Shown: positions 24,326-32,798, counted from the stretch's first letter. The stretch: 33,474 bases of DNA from Bacteroidota bacterium (GCA_018267925.1 JAFDXO010000185.1:1-33474), one strand, 5' to 3'. Numbers and translations are program-made. The notes: generated by a model from the sequence alone, not told the origin.

Positions 24326-25504
24326 ATGAGAGAAGTATATATCATCTCGGCTGTACGAACACCAATGGGAAGTTGGGGCGGTTCCCTAAAAGATTTTTCC
24401 GCTACCAAGCTTGGGTCTTTTGCAATAAAGGCAGCAATAGAACGAGCCGGTATTGATTCCAGTGAAATTAATGAAGTATTGATGGGCTGCGTGATGCAAG
24501 CAAATTTGGGTCAAGCTCCCGCACGTCAAGCTGCTCGTTTTGCCGGAGTGCCGAATCATGTTTCTTGTACTACGGTTAATAAGGTTTGTGCATCGGGTAT
24601 GAAAGCCGTTATGCAAGGCGCACAATCCATTATGCTTGGCGACAATGATGTGGTGATAGCCGGTGGAATGGAAAGTATGAGCAATGTGCCTTTTTATAGT
24701 GAAACTATGCGATGGGGGAACAAATATGGTAACACAACATTGATAGATGGTATTGCCAAAGATGGACTAACCGATGTGTATCACAACTATCCAATGGGAA
24801 ATGCTGCCGAATTGTGTGCTGCGGAATGTAATATCAGTAGAGATGAGCAAGATGCTTTTGCAATTGAAAGCTACAAAAGGAGCCAAGCAGCACAAACAAA
24901 TGGTTTGTTCGATGCTGAAATTGTACCGGTTGCTATCCCCCAAAAAAAAGGTGAGCCTATCCTGTTTGCAAAAGATGAAGAACCATGGAATGTGAAGTTT
25001 GATAAAATTCCTTCTCTTAAATCGGCTTTTATTAAAGATGGCTCTGTGACAGCTGCCAATTCCTCTACCATGAACGATGGTGCAGCTGCCTTAGTGTTGA
25101 TGAGCAAAGAAAAAGCAGATGCCTTGGGCTTAAAACCAATTGCTAAAATTCGTGCTTATGCAGATGCCGAACAAGCTCCTGAATGGTTTACTACTACCCC
25201 TTCTATTGTGGTGCCTAAAGCAGTTGCAAAAGCAGGGTTGAAAATGAGTGACGTAGATTATTTTGAATTAAATGAAGCGTTTAGTGTTGTAGGGTTAGTG
25301 AATATGCAAAGAATGGGATTGAAGCCTGAACAAGTAAATGTGAATGGTGGAGCCGTCTCGTTAGGGCATCCCTTAGGTGCAAGTGGAGCTCGCATTCTTG
25401 TTACTCTGATTCATGTTTTGAACCAAAAAAATGCAAAAATTGGAGCAGCAGGAATTTGTAACGGCGGTGGAGGAGGTAGTGCTGTGGTTATTGAAAAGCT
25501 TTAA
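24326..25504 (+). CDS. Acetyl-CoA C-acetyltransferase (thiolase II, ACAT1-like)
   Basis: A 392-residue thiolase. C88 in NKVCASGMK is the nucleophile, H348 lies in GHPLGASG and C378 in GICNGGGG. The sequence around GGMESMSNVP, NEAFSVV and VNGGAVSLGHPLG is close to mitochondrial ACAT1, so it likely condenses two acetyl-CoA or cleaves acetoacetyl-CoA. ATG 24326 matches the family start (MREVYIISAVRTPMG); the frame extends to an implausible TTG at 24278. Divergent from the PaaK-like gene and followed by a UUCG-loop terminator. It is only distantly similar to the thiolase at 16103, so they are not recent duplicates. Confidence 0.95.
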   Translation: MREVYIISAVRTPMGSWGGSLKDFSATKLGSFAIKAAIERAGIDSSEINEVLMGCVMQANLGQAPARQAARFAGVPNHVSCTTVNKVCASGMKAVMQGAQSIMLGDNDVVIAGGMESMSNVPFYSETMRWGNKYGNTTLIDGIAKDGLTDVYHNYPMGNAAELCAAECNISRDEQDAFAIESYKRSQAAQTNGLFDAEIVPVAIPQKKGEPILFAKDEEPWNVKFDKIPSLKSAFIKDGSVTAANSSTMNDGAAALVLMSKEKADALGLKPIAKIRAYADAEQAPEWFTTTPSIVVPKAVAKAGLKMSDVDYFELNEAFSVVGLVNMQRMGLKPEQVNVNGGAVSLGHPLGASGARILVTLIHVLNQKNAKIGAAGICNGGGGGSAVVIEKL

Positions 25505-25524
25505 TGCACTTATTGTTTTGTTTA

Positions 25525-25552
25525 GAAAAAATCCGGTTCGCCGGATTTTTTT
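25525..25552 (+). terminator. Terminator of the acetyl-CoA acetyltransferase gene
   Basis: ATCCGG TTCG CCGGAT (25531-25546), with a stable UUCG loop, flanked by A and T runs that extend the stem and provide the U tract. Confidence 0.9.
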
Positions 25553-25575
25553 AGTTAATAAAAGCAATAGTATAA

Positions 25576-25719
25576 TGCTTTTTATTCAATACACTGATTA
25601 AAATAATTGAACTTAGGAATGCTTTTGAAAATTCCTTCCACAAAAAAGTAAACTTTAAACAAGACAAAACAATAAGAGAGTTTGAAAATTATTTTGACAA
25701 CAAAACCGACAACGAATAA
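25576..25719 (+). pseudogene. Possible C-terminal remnant of a lost gene
   Basis: A frame without ATG runs from after a TAA at 25573 to TAA 25717-25719. Its 47 codons read like a natural protein end: LIKIIELRNAFENSF, then KKVNFKQDKTIREFENYF, then DNKTDNE. No plausible start or family is recognised, and the upstream part is cut off by the thiolase terminator. It may be the residue of a gene removed next to the tRNA; it could also be chance. Confidence 0.3.
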
Positions 25720-25760
25720 AAATTGAAAAGCCGCAAAATGATGAAACATTTTGCGGCTTT
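25717..25760 (-). terminator. Terminator of tRNA-Gln
   Basis: A perfect 14-bp stem, AAAGCCGCAAAATG (25727-25740) / CATTTTGCGGCTTT (25747-25760), 6-base loop, directly behind the tRNA on the minus strand and followed there by TTCAATTTTTATT. Confidence 0.88.
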
Positions 25761-25764
25761 GTGG

Positions 25765-25837
25765 GTAGTCCGACCAGGATTCGAACCTGGGCTAACTGAA
25801 CCAAAATCAGTTGTGCTACCTTTACACCATCGGACTA
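25765..25837 (-). tRNA. tRNA-Gln (anticodon UUG)
   Basis: A 73-base cloverleaf on the minus strand: acceptor TAGTCCG / CGGACTA, D arm with GGTGTAAAGGTAGC, anticodon loop TTTTGGT giving UUG, T arm CCAGG TTCGAAT CCTGG. The bases after the discriminator read CCA (25764-25762), so the 3' end may be encoded. Confidence 0.95.
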
Positions 25838-25853
25838 TCTGTCTTGCGGGCTG

Positions 25854-25884
25854 CAAAGGTAATACGAAGTTTTTTAATCACCAA
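25854..25884 (-). promoter_or_regulatory. Promoter of tRNA-Gln
   Basis: On the minus strand TTG (25884-25882), 20 bases, TACCTTTG (25861-25854), a full Bacteroidota promoter 16 bases before the tRNA. Confidence 0.75.
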
Positions 25885-26026
25885 CTCTAAAACAAAAAAA
25901 AATTCTAAACGCACATCTTTTTCTGTTTGTACTTAGAAAAATAATTCAGTGCAATATCATTTCTGCAAAGCCACATTTTTACGTTAGGTTTGTGTTTAGG
26001 TTGTTGCTGTATTAATTTGTATTTGC

Positions 26027-28075
26027 GTGTCTGTTGCCACCAATCCCCGTCAGATAATTGTTCGTTTTATTTTCATAGGCATGGGTCTTGTGATCCTAAT
26101 GCGATTGCTATTTCTGCAATTGTTTGAAGATAAGTACAAGATTATGGCTAATGATATTGCCATATTCAGAAAAGTGGTTTACCCTCCTCGTGGTGTAATT
26201 GTAGATAGAAAAGGAAGAACGATGTGCTACAATGAAGTAGTGTACGATTTGATGGTAACACCTTCCAGGGTCTCATCTCATTTAGACACCGCTACGCTAT
26301 GTAATGTATTGGGATTTGATAAAGCTACGTTTGAAAAAAACTTGTTGAAAACACGGGTTAAAACAGGATCCATGCGCCAAGGTGTTTTCATTGAACAATT
26401 GTCAGCTGAACAAACAGCACGTTTCAAAGAAAACATGTACTTGTTTGACGGATTTGAACTCATAGAACGATCAATTCGTTCATATCCCAATTCAAGTTCC
26501 GGCATTTTTCTTGGTTATATCGGTGAGGTATCGCCCAAGATGCTGGAACGCCCTCGTTATTCATCATACAGGCAAGGGGATTACGTAGGTATGAATGGGC
26601 TGGAATCAAGCTATGAAGAGGTTTTGCGCGGACAGAGAGGTGTTTACTATTTCGAGCGAGATAATTTTAATCGCCCACGTGATGCGTATAAAAAAGGTGC
26701 TTTAGATACGCCCGCCATTGCGGGTAGAACGCTTCAATTATCCATAGATGCGCAAATGCAAGAATATGCTGAGAAGTTGATGGTTAATAAAATTGGTAGT
26801 GTGGTGGCTATTGATCCTACAACCGGAGGAATATTAACAATGGTTAGCAGTCCCAGTTTTGATCCAAATCTGTTGAAGGGTAGAGAGCGTACTCGAAATT
26901 TTTCAATGCTTTTTGCCGATGCTCGTCATCCTTTATTTAATAGAGCCACTCAAGCTGCATACAATCCCGGATCTGCCATGAAGCCTATAACAGGATTAGT
27001 AGCTTTGGATGTTGGAGCCATCACTCCGGCTTTTGGTTATCCTTGTCGTGGAGGTTATTATGCTTGTGGTAGAAGAATTGCATGTACACACTCAAACCCC
27101 GGACATGCCGCCAATCTTCGTTTAGCTTTAGCCAATTCTTGCAATTCCTATTTTGTTCACATCTTTCGTTTAATAGAAGATGCTCGAAAATTTGGCGGTG
27201 TAAAAAAGGGGTTGCAAGCTTGGACAGAATATATGTATAATATTGGCTTAGGGCATCCAACCGGTATAGATATTCCATTTGAAGGTAAAGGGTTGGTGCC
27301 GGATAGTGCTCTTTACAACAAAATGTATAATGGATCGTGGAATTCTTGTACCAATCTTTTTGTCGGAATGGGGCAAGGAGAAGTAGCACTTACTCCACTT
27401 CAGCTTGCCAATGCTATGTGTATCATTGCTAACAAAGGGTATTATTATACACCCCATTTTGTTCGAGCAATTGATAATAATCCGAATGATTCATTACTCA
27501 AAAAGTTTAAAATAAAACATTCGCCATTGCCGCATACGGACGATTCCGTTTTTGTCATTATTGGCAAAGGAATGCAAGATGTTGTGGACAAAGGAACCGG
27601 CAAAGTAGCCCAACTACCCGGAATAGAAATTTGTGCTAAAACAGGAACTGTTGAGAATAAAGCAGTAGTACATGGTCAGGCTATGAAGATGAAGGACCAT
27701 TCTGTTTTTGTTGCATTTGCTCCGCGTGAAAATCCAAAAATTGCAGTTGCCGTTATAGTTGAAAATGCAGGCTTTGGTGCTACTTGGGCAGGTCCGGTAG
27801 CAAGTCTTTTAATTGAAAAATATCTTACAGACAGTATTGCTCCTAAACGAAAATATTTAGAAGATAAATTAGTGAATGCGCACCTCATAAACCCCTATAT
27901 CTATGCAATAGATTCCGCACAAAAAAGAAAGGATTTACAAAGATGGCAATCACGTCAAGAAATTAAAAGAATAAACGATAGCACGGCTCGAGCAAACGAT
28001 TCAATCATGATTCGGAATTGGTTTGAAAAACAATTAGGAAGAAAATTACCCACTGTGCTTAGTACCCATAAATAA
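26027..28075 (+). CDS. mrdA: Penicillin-binding protein 2 (peptidoglycan transpeptidase of the elongasome)
   Basis: A 682-residue class B PBP. A short cytoplasmic end and one membrane segment (about 9-30) are followed by the pedestal domain (PPRGVIVDRKGRTMCYN) and the transpeptidase domain with S316-A-M-K319 (SxxK, acylated serine), S371-C-N373 (SxN) and K538-T-G540 (KTG). It crosslinks peptidoglycan with RodA during rod growth and is the target of mecillinam-type beta-lactams. GTG 26027 is the start; no ATG precedes the membrane segment in frame. The C-terminal tail after the KTG motif is long and charged. rodA begins one base after the stop. mreB, mreC and mreD are not upstream, where tRNA-Gln lies on the other strand. 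Confidence 0.96.
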   Translation: MSVATNPRQIIVRFIFIGMGLVILMRLLFLQLFEDKYKIMANDIAIFRKVVYPPRGVIVDRKGRTMCYNEVVYDLMVTPSRVSSHLDTATLCNVLGFDKATFEKNLLKTRVKTGSMRQGVFIEQLSAEQTARFKENMYLFDGFELIERSIRSYPNSSSGIFLGYIGEVSPKMLERPRYSSYRQGDYVGMNGLESSYEEVLRGQRGVYYFERDNFNRPRDAYKKGALDTPAIAGRTLQLSIDAQMQEYAEKLMVNKIGSVVAIDPTTGGILTMVSSPSFDPNLLKGRERTRNFSMLFADARHPLFNRATQAAYNPGSAMKPITGLVALDVGAITPAFGYPCRGGYYACGRRIACTHSNPGHAANLRLALANSCNSYFVHIFRLIEDARKFGGVKKGLQAWTEYMYNIGLGHPTGIDIPFEGKGLVPDSALYNKMYNGSWNSCTNLFVGMGQGEVALTPLQLANAMCIIANKGYYYTPHFVRAIDNNPNDSLLKKFKIKHSPLPHTDDSVFVIIGKGMQDVVDKGTGKVAQLPGIEICAKTGTVENKAVVHGQAMKMKDHSVFVAFAPRENPKIAVAVIVENAGFGATWAGPVASLLIEKYLTDSIAPKRKYLEDKLVNAHLINPYIYAIDSAQKRKDLQRWQSRQEIKRINDSTARANDSIMIRNWFEKQLGRKLPTVLSTHK

Positions 28076-28076
28076 T

Positions 28077-29405
28077 ATGAGCAAGGAACAACGATCCATT
28101 TTTGGAAAGATAGATAGCGTCATCGTTTTGCTATATTTTGCTTTAGTTCTAATCGGACTGACAGCAATATTCTCGGTTGAATACAAAAGCACTGATCCTT
28201 CTATTTTTATGATGAACAAAAGTTTTGTAAAGCAACTGATGTTCTTTGGTATTTCATTGTTTGTCGGTTTAATTATTCTTTGGACAGAAAGTAAATTTTT
28301 CAGCAGCTTCGCCTTCCTATTTTATACTATCGGTATTTTCCTACTTGTGATAACCATTTTTGCAGGTAAAAATGTAAAAGGGTCACATTCTTGGTTGGGT
28401 GTTGGTAGTTTTGCTTTTCAGCCCGGTGAGGTGTGTAAGATATTTACTTCATTGGCACTTGCCCGATTTCTTTCATTGCCTGAAACAAACTTCCAAACTT
28501 TAAAAGATCGTTTCATTGGCGTAGCTATTGCATTGGTTCCTGCATTCACTATTATTCTTCAAGATGAAACCGGATTAGCCTTAGTTTATTTTTCGTTTTT
28601 TCTGGTAATGTATCGTGAGGGACTACCAAATGCTGTACTGATCATTGGTTTTTCAAGTGTGGCATTGGGGCTTGCCTCTTTGTTGGTAGATCGGTTAATT
28701 CTATTATTTATTTTAACCGGAATAGCTATATTGATCGGCGTTTTGATGCGCTTTGCCATTCGAAGAAATATCTTGTTGTTGGCTATCATTATAGGTTGTT
28801 GGGGTATTGCTGTGGGCTTTTCTCAATTTTTAGTTCCTTTTGCTTTTAAACATGTTTTAAAAGGTTATCAAATTGACCGGATTTATTCCATGTTGGGTAA
28901 AGATGTTCCTGAAGAGTATCAAGCTACACAATTAAGTGATGAAGGTTCTGCTAAAAAATCAAACACATCAGACTACAATGTGATGCAATCTAAAATTGCA
29001 ATTGGGTCAGGAGGCTTGATGGGAAAGGGATTCCTGAACGGAACATCTACTAAGAATGATTTTGTACCGGAGCAAAACACGGATTTTATCTTTTGTGCAG
29101 TGGGTGAGCAATTTGGTTTTTTAGGCAGTTTTATTCTTGTTGCAATTTATGTGTCATTAATGCTACGTATTGTGTGGATTGCCGAGCGACAACGATCTCC
29201 CTTTAGTCGTATTTATGCCTATTGTGTGGCTTCTATTTTGTTTTTTCATTTCGCAATTAATCTTTCCATGACTATTGGATTGGCTCCGGTAATTGGTATT
29301 ACTTTGCCATTGTTGAGCTATGGAGGATCCTCTTTATTGTCCTTCAGCGTTTTGATTTTTATTCTCTTGAGATTAGATGTAGATAGGCAGGTGATGATAC
29401 GATAA
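28077..29405 (+). CDS. rodA: Rod shape-determining protein RodA (SEDS peptidoglycan glycosyltransferase)
   Basis: A 442-residue SEDS protein with about ten membrane segments. WLGVGSFAFQPGEVCKI, GSGGLMGKGFLNGTSTKNDFVPEQNTDFIF and GLAPVIGITLPLLSYGGSS are the family landmarks. It polymerises lipid II glycan strands and works with the PBP2 encoded one base upstream. In the loop that usually reads QPDxG, the sequence is Q-D163-E164-T-G: aligned without gaps, the essential Asp position (Asp255 in Thermus RodA) is Glu164, preceded by Asp163. The long loop around residues 280-305 (GKDVPEEYQATQLSDEG) is as in other Bacteroidota. The MBL gene starts 13 bases after the stop. Confidence 0.95.
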   Translation: MSKEQRSIFGKIDSVIVLLYFALVLIGLTAIFSVEYKSTDPSIFMMNKSFVKQLMFFGISLFVGLIILWTESKFFSSFAFLFYTIGIFLLVITIFAGKNVKGSHSWLGVGSFAFQPGEVCKIFTSLALARFLSLPETNFQTLKDRFIGVAIALVPAFTIILQDETGLALVYFSFFLVMYREGLPNAVLIIGFSSVALGLASLLVDRLILLFILTGIAILIGVLMRFAIRRNILLLAIIIGCWGIAVGFSQFLVPFAFKHVLKGYQIDRIYSMLGKDVPEEYQATQLSDEGSAKKSNTSDYNVMQSKIAIGSGGLMGKGFLNGTSTKNDFVPEQNTDFIFCAVGEQFGFLGSFILVAIYVSLMLRIVWIAERQRSPFSRIYAYCVASILFFHFAINLSMTIGLAPVIGITLPLLSYGGSSLLSFSVLIFILLRLDVDRQVMIR

Positions 29406-29418
29406 CTTTGCACTTGCT

Positions 29419-30165
29419 ATGGCAATCATTTTTCCCCTTTCCGAAGGCGAGTTTACAATCGGACATGACAAGGTTTTTCACCCTTTTAATCCTTTAAAAG
29501 ATGAATTGAATGATCGCCCTACCGGATCATTGCTTGTGGAAATTCAACCCTTTCTGGTGGTGACTGAAAATGATATTATCCTTTTAGATACTGGACTTGG
29601 ATTCGATGAAAATGATGGAACATTGCAAATTCATCATAACATTCGCAATTGCGGTTATACTCCGGAACAGGTAACAAAAGTGCTGTTAAGCCATTTGCAT
29701 AAAGATCATTCCGGCGGTGCCATTCATCAAAATTCGTCCGGAATTATGAGGACATCTTTTCCCAATGCAGTGTATTATATTTATCGTCAAGAAGCTAATG
29801 ATGCCCTTCAAAAGGGCTTCCCATCCTACATTTTAGAAGATATAGAACCTCTGTTGCAATCCGGTCAAGTGCATTTTTTGGATGGTGAGCAAGGCGACAT
29901 AGATGGTTACATAAAATTTTGGCATTCTGGTGGACATTGCCCTGGTCACATTGTCTATTTGATTGAAGATAACAGTTCAAAAATATTTTTTGGTGGAGAT
30001 GAAGCACCTCAGCTCAAACAGATGAAAATACGCTACGTTGCCAAATATGATTATGATGGCAAAAAGGCAATGCAACTCAGAGAACAATATGCAGCAATAG
30101 GAAAAAATGAAGGTTGGCAATTTGCATTTTATCACGATGTAGCAAAGCCCTTAGCTATACTGTAA
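29419..30165 (+). CDS. MBL-fold metallohydrolase
   Basis: A 248-residue metallo-beta-lactamase-fold enzyme. All metal ligands are visible: H92-L-H94-K-D96-H97, then H173/H177 in GGHCPGH, D194 in GGDE and H239 near the end. The layout (SLLVEIQPFLVVTENDIILLDTGLG before the first motif) recalls lactonase-like members such as AHL lactonases, but many substrates are known in this fold and none can be chosen. No signal peptide, so cytoplasmic. It probably belongs to the mrdA-rodA transcript, though TAACTTTG (29403-29410), an exact -7 box, lies 8 bases before the ATG. Confidence 0.9.
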   Translation: MAIIFPLSEGEFTIGHDKVFHPFNPLKDELNDRPTGSLLVEIQPFLVVTENDIILLDTGLGFDENDGTLQIHHNIRNCGYTPEQVTKVLLSHLHKDHSGGAIHQNSSGIMRTSFPNAVYYIYRQEANDALQKGFPSYILEDIEPLLQSGQVHFLDGEQGDIDGYIKFWHSGGHCPGHIVYLIEDNSSKIFFGGDEAPQLKQMKIRYVAKYDYDGKKAMQLREQYAAIGKNEGWQFAFYHDVAKPLAIL

Positions 30166-30262
30166 TAGTGAGCAGTTTAACTTATGATAGTTGCAGAAAG
30201 TATCTTACCGTAAAAACGTTTATCAATCTCATTTTCCCTATTTTCGCCCGTCATTCACGATT

Positions 30263-30955
30263 ATGCAAGATATTATTGAATTGGTTAAGGAATTGATGAA
30301 TGCGGAAAAGCTTGCCGCATTAGTTACACTTTATGGCGGATTATATTTAGTTGCACTAATCATCTTTGCTGAAACCGGACTTTTTATTGGTTTTTTTCTT
30401 CCGGGAGACTCCCTATTGTTTGTTACAGGATTAATGATTGCAAACTCCAAACATCCATTTCCAAACGATTTTGCCAACCTTCTTTACTGGATACTGTTGA
30501 TAACTTTTGCTGGCGTAATTGGAAACATGATTGGCTATTGGTTTGGAAAAAAAACAGGACCTGTGCTTTTTGAAAAAAGAGATACACTATTATTTAAAAA
30601 GAAACACGTGATTCAAGCAAAACATTTTTATGAAAAACGGGGTGGCAGTGCTATTATTCTTGCTCGCTTTTTACCCATTGTTCGCACCTTTGCTCCCATT
30701 GTTGCCGGGGTTGTAGAAATGGATCGAAAGAAGTTTTTCTTGTTTAATGTAATTGGGTGCATTGCTTGGGTTGCCAGTATGACCTTGTCGGGATACTTTT
30801 TAGGAGAAAACGAATGGGTGAAACACAACTTTGAAAAAATTGTTATTGGGCTTATCGTCGTAACTACGTTCCCTGTGCTTTTTAAAATGTTTTTTTCGAA
30901 AAAGAAGAACCCGATTATTGAGGTGGGCAAGGATATTGTTGAGGAAGAAATGTAA
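30263..30955 (+). CDS. DedA family membrane protein
   Basis: A 230-residue DedA/SNARE-associated (VTT) domain protein. The motifs FAETGLFIGFFLPGDSLLF and RFLPIVRTFAPIVAG, the latter with the paired Arg of the re-entrant loop, are typical. Several membrane segments lie before a Lys-rich cytoplasmic end. DedA proteins help flip or recycle lipid carriers such as undecaprenyl phosphate and keep membrane homeostasis, which would fit the neighbouring elongasome genes. ATG 30263 is taken because the family begins shortly before the first helix; the frame stays open to a TTG at 30191. It lies 97 bases behind the MBL gene and 70 before the transporter, on one strand. Confidence 0.92.
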   Translation: MQDIIELVKELMNAEKLAALVTLYGGLYLVALIIFAETGLFIGFFLPGDSLLFVTGLMIANSKHPFPNDFANLLYWILLITFAGVIGNMIGYWFGKKTGPVLFEKRDTLLFKKKHVIQAKHFYEKRGGSAIILARFLPIVRTFAPIVAGVVEMDRKKFFLFNVIGCIAWVASMTLSGYFLGENEWVKHNFEKIVIGLIVVTTFPVLFKMFFSKKKNPIIEVGKDIVEEEM

Positions 30956-31025
30956 ATATTGAAACAGTGTAAAAGAACACTTGTTTTTATGCCATGATAC
31001 ACCTATTGTCGGGGGAGCAAATTTT

Positions 31026-32249
31026 ATGCAAGTAAAAAATAATTCGGCATTACTTAGCATACCCGTTGTGGTGGCAGCTTTAGGCTATTTTGTTGATATC
31101 TACGATTTGTTACTATTCAGCATTGTCCGTGTAGAAAGTTTGAAAAGTCTTGGACTTTCAGATAATCTGATTCGCGACCAGGGTCTTGCTATTATTGGGC
31201 ATCAAATGTTAGGCTTATTATTGGGTGGAATTATTTGGGGCATAATGGGTGATAAAAAAGGACGACTTTCAGTGCTTTTTGGTTCCATCTTGCTGTATTC
31301 ATTGGCAAATTTGGCAAATGGATTGGTGCAAACTGCACAACAGTATAGTGTAGCCCGTTTTATAGCCGGAGTTGGATTGGCAGGCGAATTAGGTGCCGGT
31401 ATCACCTTAGTAAGTGAAATGATAGCAAAAGAAAAGCGCGGAATTGCTACTTCTTTGGTGGCAGGCATCGGGCTTACAGGTGCGGTGTTAGCCTATTTTA
31501 TTGCTCGTAGTTTTGATTGGCGCGTTTGCTATTTCATTGGTGGCGGACTTGGTCTTTTGTTGTTGTTTCTTAGAGTCCGTGTCTTTGAATCAGGCATGTT
31601 CAAACAGCTTCAAAAAAGTGGAATAAACCGGGGCAATTTTCTAATGTTCTTTACCAATGCAGCTCGTTTTAAGAAGTATATATTGAGTATATTGATTGGT
31701 TTGCCTACATGGTATGCCATTGGTATTTTGGTTTCTTTTTCACGTGAGTTTGGTAAAGCATTTGGTATTGAAGAAGAAATAAATCCCGGCAAAGCAGTGA
31801 TGGTCGCTTATGTCGCCATTTCAATAGGTGATGTGTTAATTGGACTATTAAGCCAATGGTTGAAAAGTCGGAAAAAGGCTTTATTTATATTTTATGGTAT
31901 AACCATAGTCGCTATCGTTTTATTCTTCAATTTGCATCATTCATCCGCAAGCAAAATGTATGCAGTATGCGCTCTATTAGGTTTTGGAACCGGCTTTTGG
32001 GCAATTTTTGTTACGATGGCTGCCGAACATTTTGGTACTAACCTTCGAGCTACGGCAGCAACTACCGTTCCTAATATGGTACGCGGATCGTTACCCTTAA
32101 TCACTTTACTTTTTCAATGGTTACAGAATTTTCAAAGCTATTTGAATGCAGCGGCAACAACCGGATTTATAGTGATGTTGATTGCTATTATAGCTGCTTT
32201 ATTTACGGAAGAAACATTTGGTAAAGACCTAAATTTCTTAGAAAAATAG
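31026..32249 (+). CDS. MFS transporter, metabolite:H+ symporter-like
   Basis: A 407-residue transporter with about 12 membrane segments. The signature loop between helices 2 and 3 reads GDKKGR, and ARFIAGVGLAGELGAGITLVSEMIAKEKRG matches the region after helix 4 in the MHS (ProP/ShiA/sugar) group. FGTNLRATAATTVPNMVRG is in the usual place of the second conserved loop. Substrate unknown; carboxylates or sugars are likely in this group. ATG 31026 starts at MQVKNNSALLS; the frame extends to a TTG at 30981. Its stop lies three bases from the stop of the convergent DUF1648 gene. Confidence 0.9.
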   Translation: MQVKNNSALLSIPVVVAALGYFVDIYDLLLFSIVRVESLKSLGLSDNLIRDQGLAIIGHQMLGLLLGGIIWGIMGDKKGRLSVLFGSILLYSLANLANGLVQTAQQYSVARFIAGVGLAGELGAGITLVSEMIAKEKRGIATSLVAGIGLTGAVLAYFIARSFDWRVCYFIGGGLGLLLLFLRVRVFESGMFKQLQKSGINRGNFLMFFTNAARFKKYILSILIGLPTWYAIGILVSFSREFGKAFGIEEEINPGKAVMVAYVAISIGDVLIGLLSQWLKSRKKALFIFYGITIVAIVLFFNLHHSSASKMYAVCALLGFGTGFWAIFVTMAAEHFGTNLRATAATTVPNMVRGSLPLITLLFQWLQNFQSYLNAAATTGFIVMLIAIIAALFTEETFGKDLNFLEK

Positions 32250-32264
32250 AAGCTATTTCTTTTG
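32244..32264. terminator. Short two-way terminator-like hairpin holding both stop codons
   Basis: AAATAG (32244-32249), AAG, CTATTT (32253-32258): a 6-bp stem with U-rich sequence behind it on both strands. The transporter stop is the end of one arm and the DUF1648 stop lies in the other. The stem is weak, so efficiency is uncertain. Confidence 0.4.
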
Positions 32265-32762
32265 CTTATTGACCATTTTGAAAATGGCAATTACAACCGG
32301 TGTTAACACTAACAATGGCTCTGCAACCCAAAGCCAGCCGGCAGTTTCAACAAAATTGTTTTTTACAGATCGAATAGATTGCCAAAGCTCTAAACCAAAA
32401 ACAAAAGGAATAGTAACACATAGCCAACGAATGGCACGCGATGCAAGCTGATAATAAAACGCAGCATTGTCCTTGGTGATAGTAGTCGGATAGTTGAAAA
32501 ATTGAGGAAACCTACTAAGCCATGCCAACAATAAAGTCATGCCCGTACATACGCTGGGAAGCATAAATAGTGATTTGCGACTTCCCCATGTTTGCACTTT
32601 ACCATTTGCATCGAATCGAGTAGGTATTGTTTCCGGAAACATAGTATAGGCGCGAAAAGCAATTACCCAAATAATAATAACTATCAAGGCGGATGCTAAA
32701 AATAATAGCCGATCAGTTTTTTCAATTTTTAGAACAATTAACGGACGATCTCGAAATGACAT
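32253..32762 (-). CDS. DUF1648 membrane protein
   Basis: A 169-residue integral membrane protein. One helix at about 20-37 is followed by the DUF1648 motif, FPETIPTRFDANGKVQTWGSRKSLFMLP, then three further hydrophobic segments (about 70-85, 112-127 and 142-160). Proteins with this motif are linked in Gram-positives to SdpI-like immunity, but in Bacteroidota the function is unknown. ATG 32762 is preferred; a GTG at 32771 would add three residues. It may be co-transcribed with the pirin fragment upstream, 36 bases away. Confidence 0.85.
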   Translation of the reverse strand: MSFRDRPLIVLKIEKTDRLLFLASALIVIIIWVIAFRAYTMFPETIPTRFDANGKVQTWGSRKSLFMLPSVCTGMTLLLAWLSRFPQFFNYPTTITKDNAAFYYQLASRAIRWLCVTIPFVFGLELWQSIRSVKNNFVETAGWLWVAEPLLVLTPVVIAIFKMVNKQKK

Positions 32763-32798
32763 AATTCGCACAAAATAACAAAGCTTCTCCGTTAAATT

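Noticed and set aside
25621..25653. Short frame MLLKIPSTKK upstream of tRNA-Gln
   Set aside because: Only 10 codons and out of frame with the better-supported remnant ending at 25719.
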